Part shown: piece by piece, positions 34,137 through 42,754 of the stretch
How the letters are laid out: each line of letters opens with the position of its first letter
How positions within the stretch are numbered: position 1 is the stretch's first letter
Assembly: GCF_008373765.1 (NCBI RefSeq)
Contig: NZ_VUJW01000001.1
Location: 620,189 to 684,188, forward strand
Direction: 5' to 3'
DNA length: 64,000 bases
Source of the DNA: Nocardioides antri
GTDB lineage: Bacteria > Actinomycetota > Actinomycetes > Propionibacteriales > Nocardioidaceae
The notes under the pieces: generated by a model
The model's input: the letters and a program-made list of their open reading frames with translations, nothing else
What the model was told of the DNA's origin: nothing
Database searches by the model: none
Made by a program: the position numbers and the translations under genes

Positions 34137-35750
34137 ATGGACGACACCCTGCGGATCGGCGCCCACAACGGTCACCTCATGGTCGCGGCTCTGAAGCGGC
34201 ACAAGGACCGTCCCGTCATCCACCTCGGCGACGTGACGTTGACCGGCGGTGAGGTCGCCGAGCGGATCAGCCAGTACGTGCAGGCGTTCGAGTCGCTCGG
34301 CGCCGGCACCGGCGCGCCGGGCGCCCTGCTCGCGCTCAACCGGCCCGAGGTGCTGTTCATCCTCGGCGCCGGCCAGACCCAGGGGTACCAGCGGACCTCG
34401 CTCCACCCGCTCGGCTCCGCCGACGACCACGCCTACGTCATCAACGACGCCGGCATCACCACCCTGATCATCGACCCGTACTTCGCCGACCGCGCCGTGG
34501 AGCTGCTCGAGAAGTGCCCGGGCCTCAAGCAGGTGCTGACGATCGGGCCGGTGCCCGACGCGCTTGCCGCGGTGGGCTCGGACCTGACCGCCGTCGCGGC
34601 GACCTTCGAGCCGCAGCCGCTCCACGCCCGCACCCTGCCGCCCGACCACATCGTGTCGCTCGTCTACACCGGTGGCACGACGGGCAAGCCGAAGGGCGTC
34701 ATCGGCACTGTCCAGGCGATGAACACGATGAGCCAGATCCAGCTCGCGGAGTGGGAGTGGCCGGAGAACCCGCGGTTCCTCATGTGCACCCCGCTCTCCC
34801 ACGCCGGGGCGGCGTTCTTCGTCCCCACCGTGATCAAGGGCGGCACGCTCTTCGTCTCCGCGCGGTTCGACCCGGCCGAGGTGCTGGCGACGATCGAGGA
34901 GAAGAAGATCAACTCGCTCATGGTCGTGCCGACCATGCTCTACGCGCTGATGGACCACCCGGACTCGCACACCCGCGACCTGTCGTCGCTCGAGACCGTC
35001 TACTACGGCGCGTCCGCCATCAACCCGGTGCGGCTGAAGGAGGCCATCGAGCGGTTCGGCCCGATCTTCGCCCAGTACTACGGCCAGTCCGAGGCGCCGA
35101 TGGTCATCACGTACTTCCCGAAGGGCGACCACGTCGACGCCGACGGGAAGCCCTACGAGAAGCGGCTGACGTCGTGCGGCCGGCCCGCCGCCTTCCTGCG
35201 GACCGCGTTGCTGGGCGAGGACGGCAAGCCCGTGAAGCAGGGGGAGCCGGGGGAGATCTGCGTGGCCGGACCGCTGCTCGCCGGCGGTTACTGGCAGCTG
35301 CCCGAGCAGACCGCGGAGACCTTCCGCGACGGTTGGATGCACACCGGCGATGTCGCCCGTGAGGACGAGGACGGCTTCTGGTACATCGTCGACCGCACCA
35401 AGGACATGATCGTCACCGGCGGGTTCAACGTCTTCCCGCGGGAGGTCGAGGACGTCGTCGCAGAGCACCCGATGGTCGCGCAGGTGGGCGTCATCGGCAC
35501 GCCGCACGAGAAGTTCGGCGAGGCGGTCACCGCGATCGTCGTGCTCCGTCCGGACGCGGCGCGCGACGACGAGTCCGTCGCGCGGATGATCGATGATGTC
35601 AAGGCCGCGGTGAAGGAGCGCAAGGGATCGGTGCACGTCCCCAAGGACGTGATCGTGGCCGACGCGCTGCCGCTGACCCCGCTCGGCAAGCCCGACAAGA
35701 AGGCGCTGCGTGCGCAGTACTGGGAGGGCCAGGGCCGCACCGTCGGCTGA
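34137..35750 (+). CDS. acyl-CoA synthetase (FadD-type), KstR-type controlled
   Basis: 537 residues from ATG 34137. ANL motifs: LVYTGGTTGKPKGVIGTVQA (about 178-197), YYGQSEAP, GGYWQLPEQTAETFRDGWMH, then IVDRTKDMIVTGGFNVFPRE and the catalytic Lys near the end (PLTPLGKPDKKALR). It has its own KstR-type operator, so a sterol-derived acid (side-chain carboxylate) is the expected substrate. It differs from the FadD19-like gene at 37371 and cannot be matched with confidence to a single M. tuberculosis FadD. Confidence 0.83.
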   Translation: MDDTLRIGAHNGHLMVAALKRHKDRPVIHLGDVTLTGGEVAERISQYVQAFESLGAGTGAPGALLALNRPEVLFILGAGQTQGYQRTSLHPLGSADDHAYVINDAGITTLIIDPYFADRAVELLEKCPGLKQVLTIGPVPDALAAVGSDLTAVAATFEPQPLHARTLPPDHIVSLVYTGGTTGKPKGVIGTVQAMNTMSQIQLAEWEWPENPRFLMCTPLSHAGAAFFVPTVIKGGTLFVSARFDPAEVLATIEEKKINSLMVVPTMLYALMDHPDSHTRDLSSLETVYYGASAINPVRLKEAIERFGPIFAQYYGQSEAPMVITYFPKGDHVDADGKPYEKRLTSCGRPAAFLRTALLGEDGKPVKQGEPGEICVAGPLLAGGYWQLPEQTAETFRDGWMHTGDVAREDEDGFWYIVDRTKDMIVTGGFNVFPREVEDVVAEHPMVAQVGVIGTPHEKFGEAVTAIVVLRPDAARDDESVARMIDDVKAAVKERKGSVHVPKDVIVADALPLTPLGKPDKKALRAQYWEGQGRTVG

Positions 35751-35772
35751 GGGTCGCGCTGATTCGGCGGCC

Positions 35773-36492
35773 CTAGCGGGGTTGCTCGCCGATCAGGCGC
35801 GCCCGCACGTGCTCGGGGATCCGGTCGAGCACGGCGTCCATGAAGTGGAGCTTGGCCTCGATCTCCTGCGGGGAGTGCTGGCCCTCGCGGATGACGAGCA
35901 TCGAGTCGCCCTCGAGGCGCCACGCGAGCTCGGGGTGGTGCATCACCACCTCGACGACGGCCGGGTGGAGCACGTCGAGCGCGAACTCCGGGGACGGCGA
36001 CGTCACCGTGAAGGCCTCGTCGAAGAACGGGTTGCCGATCTGCACGTCGCGCCCGGTGACCGCGTTGACCAGCCTGCCGAACGTGCTGGTAGGCCCGACG
36101 GCCAGCCCGGGCGTGGGCAGGCCGAGGTTCAGCGCGAGGACCGAGTAGTGATGGTGCTGCGTGCTCCGGTCGCTACCGGTTCCCGAGCTGGTGACGTACG
36201 CGTAGTCGAAGGCCACGAAGTGGCGTCCGTCGTGCTTGCCGAGGAGCACGTTCGTGGCGCTGCGGCTGTACCCGCGGTCGAAAGGCGCCCCGCCGAACCT
36301 GGTGACCAGCGAGTCGTCGCTCGGGCGGTACTCCCACTCCCGGTGCGTGGCGTAGCCCGCCATGCCCGCCTTGCGCTCGGCGGCCCGCTTCTGGGCGCGG
36401 ACCGCGCCGACGATGCCGAGAGCGAGGATCCCGGCGCAGAAGACGAGACCGAAGAGGGTGCCGAGCAGCGAGGACAGCTCCACCCGCGGCAA
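35773..36492 (-). CDS. hypothetical membrane-anchored protein
   Basis: 239 residues. One N-terminal hydrophobic helix (LLGTLFGLVFCAGILALGIVGAV, about 9-31) followed by a basic stretch (RAQKRAAERKAG), which predicts the rest is cytosolic. The soluble part has the pattern EWEYRPSDDSLVTRFGGAPF and NVLLGKHDGRHFVAFDYAYV seen in DUF3137-like proteins. No catalytic motif. Convergent with the acyl-CoA synthetase (22 nt between) and 10 nt downstream of echA19. Confidence 0.6.
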   Translation of the reverse strand: MPRVELSSLLGTLFGLVFCAGILALGIVGAVRAQKRAAERKAGMAGYATHREWEYRPSDDSLVTRFGGAPFDRGYSRSATNVLLGKHDGRHFVAFDYAYVTSSGTGSDRSTQHHHYSVLALNLGLPTPGLAVGPTSTFGRLVNAVTGRDVQIGNPFFDEAFTVTSPSPEFALDVLHPAVVEVVMHHPELAWRLEGDSMLVIREGQHSPQEIEAKLHFMDAVLDRIPEHVRARLIGEQPR

Positions 36493-36502
36493 GGTACCGC
36501 GA

Positions 36503-37324
36503 CTACCGGCCCTTGAACTCGGGTTTCCTCTTCTCCATGAAGGCGCGGGGGCCCTCCTTGGCGTCCTCGGACGCGAAGACCGCGGCCCCGACCCTGGCGT
36601 CGTCGGCCCAGCAGTCGTCCTCGTGCTTGCCCTCGGAGTCGCGCATGGTCCGCAGGATCGCCTGGACGGCGAGCGGGCCGTTGGCGGCGATCATGTCGGC
36701 GATCTCGTGCGCCTTCGCGAGGGCCTGGCCGTCGGGCACGACGTGGCCGATGAGGCCCAGCTCCTTGGCCTCCGGCGCCTTGACGTGGCGACCGGTCAGC
36801 AGCAGCTCGGCGGCGACGGTGTAGGGGATCTGACGGGGAAGTCGTACGGCGGACCCGCCCATCGGGTAGAGGCTCCACCGCGCCTCGGACACCCCGAACT
36901 TCGCGGACTCCCCGGCGACCCGGATGTCGGTGCCCTGCAGGATCTCGGTGCCGCCGGCGATCGCCGGTCCCTCCACGGCGGCGATGAGCGGCTTGGTGAG
37001 CCGGAACCCCTTGAGGAGCCCCTTGATGACCGAGGGGTCGTACTCCCCGGACTCGAAGCTCTCCGTCGGCGGCTTGCGGCTCATCGACTTCAGGTCGGCG
37101 CCCGCGCAGAACGCTCCGCCGGCACCGGTGAGGATGCAGACCCGCACCTCCGGATCGGAGTTCACCCGGTCCCAGGCCTGCTCCATGATCGCGAGCATCT
37201 CCCCGGACAGCGCGTTGCGCACCTCGGGCCGGTTCATGGTGACCACGAGGGTGTGGCCGACGAGCTCCACCAGGCAGTGAGGGCTCTCCTGTTGCGTATC
37301 GGTCGTGACATCCGTGGTCGTCAT
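36503..37324 (-). CDS. echA19: steroid enoyl-CoA hydratase EchA19
   Basis: 273 residues. Crotonase motifs: [40 protein letters not shown] (oxyanion), [20 protein letters not shown] and [20 protein letters not shown]. The EILQ/SEARW region carries the Glu residues that normally activate water. EchA19 in M. tuberculosis hydrates the 22-ene of 3-oxo-chol-4,22-dien-24-oyl-CoA. Divergent from fadD19 with a shared KstR-type operator, as in Rv3516/Rv3515c. Confidence 0.88.
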   Translation of the reverse strand: MTTTDVTTDTQQESPHCLVELVGHTLVVTMNRPEVRNALSGEMLAIMEQAWDRVNSDPEVRVCILTGAGGAFCAGADLKSMSRKPPTESFESGEYDPSVIKGLLKGFRLTKPLIAAVEGPAIAGGTEILQGTDIRVAGESAKFGVSEARWSLYPMGGSAVRLPRQIPYTVAAELLLTGRHVKAPEAKELGLIGHVVPDGQALAKAHEIADMIAANGPLAVQAILRTMRDSEGKHEDDCWADDARVGAAVFASEDAKEGPRAFMEKRKPEFKGR

Positions 37325-37346
37325 ACGAACGAATCTAGCGAAAAAG

Positions 37347-37360
37347 TGAAACGTGTTCTA
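37347..37360. promoter_or_regulatory. KstR-type operator between echA19 and fadD19
   Basis: TGAAACGTGTTCTA matches TNNAACNNGTTNNA. It lies 10 nt before the GTG of fadD19 and 22 nt from the echA19 start; a single shared operator in a 46-nt spacer. Confidence 0.88.
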
Positions 37361-37370
37361 GTCTCGGGTC

Positions 37371-39023
37371 GTGGCCCTGAACATCGCTGATCTCTTCGAA
37401 CACGCCGTGGACGTAGCCGCCGAGAAGCCTGCCGTGAAGGTGGGCGACCGGGTGATCACCTACGGGGAGCTGGAGTCCGAGAGCAACAAGCTCGCCCACT
37501 TCCTCGCCGACCGGGGGATCGGCGCCGGCGACCATGTCGGCCTCTACGCCAAGAACAGCATCGAGCACGTGATCGCCCTGCTGGCGATCCTCAAGGTGCG
37601 CGCCGTCGCGATCAACGTGAACTACCGGTACGTCGCCGGCGAGCTCGACTACATCTTCGACAACGCGGACCTCAAGGGCCTCGTGCACGACCGGGTCTAC
37701 AGCGACCTGGTGGCCGAGGTGGCCCCCAAGCACGACAAGCTGCAGACGTTCGTCGTGCTGCCGGACCCGATCGAGCCCGACAACGCCAGCGACTGCTCGT
37801 CGTACGGCGGGGTGCTGCTGGCCGACGCGATCGCCGACCAGAGCGACGCCCGCGACTTCGGCGAGCGCAGCGCCGACGACCTGCACATCATCTACACCGG
37901 CGGCACCACCGGCTACCCGAAGGGCGTCATGTGGCGCCACGAGGACTTCTGGCGGGTGCTCGGCGGCGGTATCGACTTCGTCACGGGCGAGCCGCTCGAG
38001 GAGTACGACCAGTCCAAGAAGGCGACCCAGGAGAGCCTGGTCACCTTCCCGCTGAGCCCGCTCATGCACGGCGGCGCCCAGGCGAGCCTGCTGATGCACC
38101 TGTTCTCCGGGCAGCTGACGATCCTCGAGCCCAAGTTCGACCCGGTGCGCACCTGGGAGATCGTGGACCGCGAGCAGGCACAGATGATGTTCATGACCGG
38201 CGACGCCATGGCGCGGCCGCTGATCGAGGCCTACGAGGCGGGCGACTTCAGCGGCCAGTCGCTGTTCGCGATCGCCAGCAGTGCCGCGATCTTCAGCAAG
38301 GCCGTCAAGGAGCGCTGGATGGCGCGGTTCCCGAACGCGATCTTCACCGACTCGATCGGGTCGTCGGAGACCGGCTTCCAGGGCACGGGGATGCAGGACG
38401 CGAGCGCGCTCTCGACCGACGGCCCGGTCGTCTCGATCGGCCCCAGCACCGCGATCATCAGCGACGACGGCACGGTCCTCGACCCCGTCGCCGACGTCGG
38501 GAAGGTCGGCCGCACCGCGCGGGCCGGCAACGTCCCGGTCGGCTACTACAAGGACCCCGAGAAGTCCGCCCGCACGTTCCTCGAGATCGACGGCGTCCGC
38601 TACTCGATCCCCGGCGACTACGCGCGGATCGAGGAGGGCAACCGGATCACGTTGCTCGGCCGTGGGTCGAACTGCGTCAACACCGGCGGCGAGAAGGTCT
38701 ACCCCGAAGAGGTCGAGATGGCCATCAAGGGCCACCCGGCCGTCTACGACGTGCTCGTCGTGGGCCTGCCGGACGAGAAGTACGGCCAGACCGTCGCCGC
38801 CGTCGTCCAGCCGCGGGAGGGTCAGAAGGTCGAGCTCGACGACCTGCGCTCGTTCCTCCGCACCCACCTGTCCGGCTACAAGCTGCCGCGGGTGCTCACC
38901 CTCGTCGACGAGATCCCGCGCAACGCCACCGGCAAGGCGCAGTACCCGCGGGCCAAGGAGCTCGCGCTCAGCGCCCAGCAGGCCGGGACAGCCCAGACCG
39001 CGATCAACGGAGCCAACGCCTGA
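37371..39023 (+). CDS. fadD19: steroid side-chain acyl-CoA synthetase FadD19
   Basis: 550 residues from GTG 37371 (M. tuberculosis FadD19 about 548). N-terminus VALNIADLFEHAVD matches that protein's start well. ANL motifs: IIYTGGTTGYPKGVMWRHED (about 177-196), TDSIGSSETGF, LLGRGSNCVNTGGEKVYPEE and NATGKAQYPRAKEL. FadD19 ligates CoA to C24-C27 sterol side-chain acids and is needed for C24-branched sterols in Rhodococcus. The stop overlaps the next start (TGATG). Confidence 0.9.
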   Translation: MALNIADLFEHAVDVAAEKPAVKVGDRVITYGELESESNKLAHFLADRGIGAGDHVGLYAKNSIEHVIALLAILKVRAVAINVNYRYVAGELDYIFDNADLKGLVHDRVYSDLVAEVAPKHDKLQTFVVLPDPIEPDNASDCSSYGGVLLADAIADQSDARDFGERSADDLHIIYTGGTTGYPKGVMWRHEDFWRVLGGGIDFVTGEPLEEYDQSKKATQESLVTFPLSPLMHGGAQASLLMHLFSGQLTILEPKFDPVRTWEIVDREQAQMMFMTGDAMARPLIEAYEAGDFSGQSLFAIASSAAIFSKAVKERWMARFPNAIFTDSIGSSETGFQGTGMQDASALSTDGPVVSIGPSTAIISDDGTVLDPVADVGKVGRTARAGNVPVGYYKDPEKSARTFLEIDGVRYSIPGDYARIEEGNRITLLGRGSNCVNTGGEKVYPEEVEMAIKGHPAVYDVLVVGLPDEKYGQTVAAVVQPREGQKVELDDLRSFLRTHLSGYKLPRVLTLVDEIPRNATGKAQYPRAKELALSAQQAGTAQTAINGANA

Positions 39024-40141
39024 TGCACACCGCCCTCTGCGATGCCTTCGGCATCGAGTACCCGATCTTCGCGTTCACCCCGTCCGAGCACGTCGCCGCC
39101 GCGGTGTCACGGGCCGGCGGCCTCGGCGTGCTCGGCTGCGTCCGGTTCAACGACGCGGAGGAGCTCGACCGGACGCTGACCTGGATGGACGACAACACCG
39201 ACGGCAAGCCGTACGGCGTCGACGTGGTCATGCCGATGAAGATCCCCACCGAGGGCACGTCGACCGACCTGTCGACGTACATCCCCGAGGACCACAAGAA
39301 GTGGGTCGACGAGACCCTGCTCAAGCTGGGGGTGCCGCCGCTGCCGGAGGGGGAGGGCCGCGAGGGCGTCCTCGGCTGGCTGCACTCGATGGCGCGCTCG
39401 CATGTCGACGTCGCGCTGCAGCACCGGCCGGTGCTCATCGCGAACGCGCTCGGGACGCCGCCGAACGACGTCATCGAGCAGTGCCACGACGCGGGCCTCA
39501 AGGTGGCCGCGCTCGCCGGCGCGCCGAAGCACGCCGTCAGCCACGTCCAGAACGGCGTCGACATCATCGTCGCCCAGGGCTACGAGGCCGGCGGCCACAC
39601 GGGTGAGATCGCCTCGATGGTGCTCACCCCCGACATCGTCGATGCCGTCGGACCCGACGTTCCGGTGCTCGGGGCCGGCGGCATCGGCTCGGGCCGGCAG
39701 ATCGCCGCGTCGCTCGCGCTGGGTGCCCAGGGCGTGTGGACCGGGTCGATCTGGCTCGGCACCGAGGAGTACCGCAACCTCGCCGGCGACGTTGGTCGAA
39801 GTGGTGCCTGGGAGACAGCTTTCACGCGCGCCACGTCGTCCGACACGGTGCGCACGCGGATCTACACCGGGAAGCCGGCGCGGCTGCTCAAGACGAAGTG
39901 GACCGAGGCCTGGGCGGAGGAGGACGCTCCGGCGCCGCTCCCGATGCCGCTCCAGAACCTCCTGGTCGCCGAGGCGCACAACCGCATCAACGCCTCCGGG
40001 GACCCCGACGTGATCTCCATGCCGGTCGGCCAGATCGTGGGCCGGATGAACGAGGTGCGCCCGGTCGCCGAGGTGATGGCCGACCTGGTCGCGGAGTTCG
40101 AGGCGACGACCAAGAGGCTCGACGGGATCGCCGGCCTCTGA
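39023..40141 (+). CDS. nitronate-monooxygenase-family flavoprotein in the fadD19 operon
   Basis: 372 residues from ATG 39023. TIM-barrel FMN motifs: FGIEYPIFAFTPSEHVAAAV, AGGLGVLGCVRF, VDIIVAQGYEAGGHTGEIAS and VPVLGAGGIGSGRQIAASLA. The His of EAGGHTGE is in the place of the NMO active-site His. About the size of Rv1533 and distinct from IpdC. Translationally coupled to fadD19 and so under KstR-type control; probably an enone/enoyl reductase-type step or side-chain redox role, not a true nitronate function, but this is inference. Confidence 0.78.
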   Translation: MHTALCDAFGIEYPIFAFTPSEHVAAAVSRAGGLGVLGCVRFNDAEELDRTLTWMDDNTDGKPYGVDVVMPMKIPTEGTSTDLSTYIPEDHKKWVDETLLKLGVPPLPEGEGREGVLGWLHSMARSHVDVALQHRPVLIANALGTPPNDVIEQCHDAGLKVAALAGAPKHAVSHVQNGVDIIVAQGYEAGGHTGEIASMVLTPDIVDAVGPDVPVLGAGGIGSGRQIAASLALGAQGVWTGSIWLGTEEYRNLAGDVGRSGAWETAFTRATSSDTVRTRIYTGKPARLLKTKWTEAWAEEDAPAPLPMPLQNLLVAEAHNRINASGDPDVISMPVGQIVGRMNEVRPVAEVMADLVAEFEATTKRLDGIAGL

Positions 40142-40181
40142 CCTGATCCGGTCTCGCCGGTCGGGGCCATAGGTTGTGGCC

Positions 40182-41360
40182 ATGACCACCACCGTGACCG
40201 GCCCCGGGCCGCGCTGGCTGGGCGACGTCGGCCAGCTGGCGCTGGCGGGGCTGCTGGCGCTGGTCGTGCTCCCGGTCGGCTGGACGTCCGTCGTCGAGGG
40301 CGAGGTGGCCCGGCCGTGGCAGGTCGCGCTGCTCGCCGCGCTGCTGGCGCTGCACGCGGCGGTCGCGACCGCACGACGGTGGCCGTTGCCGTCGTACGCC
40401 GTGGGCGCGGTCGCGGAGCTGGTCCTGGTCGCCGGGCCCGACCTGGGCGGACCCACCGCGACGGCGGCCGGGAGCGACTACGGCCCGGTGCTGCTCCCGA
40501 GCAGCATGTGCTTCTTCGTGCTGCTGTACGCCGTCAGCGCCTGGGCGCCTCGGCCGTGGCCGACCGCCGCGCTGGCCGGCGGGCTGGTCGGCTGCCTGCT
40601 GACCGTCGTGCGGCTCTGGGGGTTCGCCGGCGCCGCGCTCGAAGGCTGGACCTGGTGGTTGATGCTCGGCACCGCCACCGTGGGCGGGACGGTCGCCGCG
40701 TGGGCGCCGGGGCAGTTCCGCGCCACCCGCGCGGCGTGGGTCGCGCAGCTGGCCGAGCGCGGCGCCGCCGACGAGCGGCGCCGGATCGCACGGGAGATGC
40801 ACGACGTCGTCGCCCACTCGCTCGCCGTGGTCGTCAGCCACGCCGAGGCGGGACGGATGGTGGTGGCCCAGTCACCCGACCGCGCGCCGGAGATCCTCGA
40901 GACGATCGCCGGCACCGGCCGCGAGGCGCTCACCGAGATGCGCGGCCTGCTCGGCGTGCTCCGCGACGACGAGGTCGGCACCGATCCCCAGCCGGGCCTG
41001 GCCGACATCCCGGCGCTGGTCGGACGGATGCGGGCGGCCGGCCTGGCGGTGGAGTACGACGATGCGCCCCTGCCGCCGGTGCCGCCCGGCGTCGGGCTCA
41101 CGGCCTACCGCGTGGTGCAGGAGGCCCTCACCAACGTCGCCCGCCACGCCCGTCCCGGTGCGGTGGCGACGGTCCGCGTGGAGCGGGCGGCGGACGGACT
41201 GCGGGTGTCGGTAGCCGACGACGGCGGGGCGTCCCCGGTCCCGACGGCCCCGGGCCGCGGTCTCACGGGGATGCGGGAGCGGGTCGAGGCGGTCGGCGGC
41301 ACCCTCGAGGCGGGGCCGGCCGCGACCGGCTGGCAGGTGAGCGCGAGGATGCCGGTGTGA
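40182..41360 (+). CDS. sensor histidine kinase (NarL/DesK class)
   Basis: 392 residues from ATG 40182 (GTG 40176 also possible). The N-terminal half has about five to six TM helices and no large sensor domain. HisKA_3 box: ADERRRIAREMHDVVAHSLA, with His of MHDVVAH as phosphoacceptor (about residue 207), then ATPase parts ALTNVARHARPGAVATVRVE and GRGLTGMRERVEAVGGTLEA. The signal is unknown. GTGA overlap with the response regulator gene shows an operon. Confidence 0.9.
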   Translation: MTTTVTGPGPRWLGDVGQLALAGLLALVVLPVGWTSVVEGEVARPWQVALLAALLALHAAVATARRWPLPSYAVGAVAELVLVAGPDLGGPTATAAGSDYGPVLLPSSMCFFVLLYAVSAWAPRPWPTAALAGGLVGCLLTVVRLWGFAGAALEGWTWWLMLGTATVGGTVAAWAPGQFRATRAAWVAQLAERGAADERRRIAREMHDVVAHSLAVVVSHAEAGRMVVAQSPDRAPEILETIAGTGREALTEMRGLLGVLRDDEVGTDPQPGLADIPALVGRMRAAGLAVEYDDAPLPPVPPGVGLTAYRVVQEALTNVARHARPGAVATVRVERAADGLRVSVADDGGASPVPTAPGRGLTGMRERVEAVGGTLEAGPAATGWQVSARMPV

Positions 41361-42034
41361 ACGCCCCCGACCCCATCAGGGTGGCCGTCGTCGACGACCA
41401 GGAGCTCATGCGCTCCGCGCTGCGGATGATGGTCGAGAGCCAGCCCGACCTCGACCTGGTCGGCGAGGCGGCGGACGGGCACGAGGCCCTCGCCCTCGTG
41501 CGGGCGCGGCGGGTCGACGTCGTGCTGATGGACCTGCGGATGCCGCGGATGGGCGGCATCGAGGCGACCGAGGTCATCGCCCGCGAGCAGCCGGGGACCC
41601 GGGTGCTCGCGCTGACCACGTTCGACCTCGACGAGTACGCGTTCCCCGCCATCCGCGCCGGTGCGAGCGGGTTCCTGCTCAAGGACGCCCGCGCGGAGGA
41701 GATCGTCGAGGCGATCCGCACGGTGCACGCCGGCCACGGCGTGGTCGCCCCGTCGACCACCCGCCGTCTCATCGAGCACGTGGCGGCCAGTCCCGGCGGC
41801 ACCGGTGCCGAGGCGGACGCGGTGCGTGCCCGGTTGACACCGCGCGAGCTCGACATGCTGCTGGAGCTGGCGACCGGCGAGAGCAACGCCGAGATCGCCC
41901 GCCGGCTGCACCTGTCCGAGAACACCGTGAAGACCCACGTCGGCCACGTGCTCGCCAAGCTCGGCCTGCGCGACCGGGTGCAGGCCGTCGTGCTCGCCTA
42001 CGAGTCGGGCCTGGTCGGCCGTTCGCCGCGCTGA
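41357..42034 (+). CDS. LuxR/NarL-type response regulator
   Basis: 225 residues from GTG 41357. Receiver: VAVVDDQELMRSALRMMVES with phospho-Asp in VDVVLMDLRMPRMGG (about residue 56) and Lys in GFLLKDARAEEI. C-terminal HTH: LTPRELDMLLELATGESNAE then IARRLHLSENTVKTHVGHVL. Cognate of the kinase upstream. The 20-bp palindrome at 42062, 27 nt after its stop and just ahead of the next operon, is a candidate target. Confidence 0.92.
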   Translation: MNAPDPIRVAVVDDQELMRSALRMMVESQPDLDLVGEAADGHEALALVRARRVDVVLMDLRMPRMGGIEATEVIAREQPGTRVLALTTFDLDEYAFPAIRAGASGFLLKDARAEEIVEAIRTVHAGHGVVAPSTTRRLIEHVAASPGGTGAEADAVRARLTPRELDMLLELATGESNAEIARRLHLSENTVKTHVGHVLAKLGLRDRVQAVVLAYESGLVGRSPR

Positions 42035-42061
42035 CGCCCGCCATCTGTCTGCCGAGGCTGA

Positions 42062-42081
42062 TCTCACCCTGCAGGGTGAGA
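42062..42081. promoter_or_regulatory. perfect 20-bp palindrome upstream of the DUF2867 operon
   Basis: TCTCACCCTGCAGGGTGAGA is fully symmetrical. It lies 55 nt before the ATG of the DUF2867 gene, in the 102-nt spacer after the response regulator. Activator site for the response regulator or operator for an unseen regulator. Confidence 0.6.
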
Positions 42082-42136
42082 AGCGCGCGACCAGCGAGCG
42101 ACGTGCGGCGGGGTGCTCCCGAAGCACGGTAGGTCC

Positions 42137-42754
42137 ATGACAGAGAAGCTCCTTCGCACCCGACCGCTTCCGCCCGAGGCCCACACCGGCCGGCCGTGGC
42201 GGATCCACGAGATCGCCCCGGACTTCCGGCTCGAGGACGTCTGGGCGCTGCCGACGCCGGGAGGCCCCGACGACCTCCCGCGCCTGGTGCGTCTGATGAC
42301 CGACCGCGACGACGACCGCGAGTTCCCGCTGCCGTACCGCGTCCTGTTCGCGATCCGCTGGTGGCTGGGCAGCCTGCTCGGCCTGGACGACGAGGACGAC
42401 GGCCTCGGCGAGCGCGTGCCGTCCATTCGGGACCGGCTGCCGGCCGACCTCCGGGACACGACCGGTCCTGGGTTCACGAACGTCCCGTTCGACGCGGTGT
42501 ACCTGACCGAGGACGAGTACGTCGCCGAGATCGCCAACCGCACCGTGCACGGCCTGATGCACGTCGGCTGGGTGGCGGACGACGCCGCCGACGGCGGCTA
42601 CTGCGCCCAGATGGCGGTGCTGGTCAAGCCGAACGGGGTGCTCGGCGAGGCCTACCTGACCTTCATCAAGCCGTTCCGCTACCTGGTCGTCTACCCCGCC
42701 CTCCTGCGGACGATCGCCAAGATCTGGGCGCGCGGGAACGAGGTGGCGGCATGA
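42137..42754 (+). CDS. DUF2867-domain protein
   Basis: 205 residues from ATG 42137, with AGG at 42131-42133 as a weak ribosome site. DUF2867 pattern: HEIAPDFRLEDVWALPTPGG, LFAIRWWLGSLLGLDDEDDG and TVHGLMHVGWV, then LVKPNGVLGEAYLTFIKPFR YLVVYPALLR near the C-terminus. These proteins are SRPBCC-like in shape and are often fused to or placed beside NAD-binding domains; function unknown. Its last bases overlap the next gene (ATGA). Confidence 0.78.
   Translation: MTEKLLRTRPLPPEAHTGRPWRIHEIAPDFRLEDVWALPTPGGPDDLPRLVRLMTDRDDDREFPLPYRVLFAIRWWLGSLLGLDDEDDGLGERVPSIRDRLPADLRDTTGPGFTNVPFDAVYLTEDEYVAEIANRTVHGLMHVGWVADDAADGGYCAQMAVLVKPNGVLGEAYLTFIKPFRYLVVYPALLRTIAKIWARGNEVAA

Noticed and set aside
31606-35636. 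Long minus-strand open frames of 650 and 734 codons over the DUF35, LLM and FadD genes
   Set aside because: Only the DUF35 part on the minus strand is supported by motifs in another frame; these frames read as Arg/His/Pro-rich shadow sequence.
39779-39810. GTTGGTCGAAGTGGTGCC inside the nitronate-monooxygenase-family gene as another REP-like copy
   Set aside because: It shares only the GGTCGA part and is in coding sequence with a normal translation.
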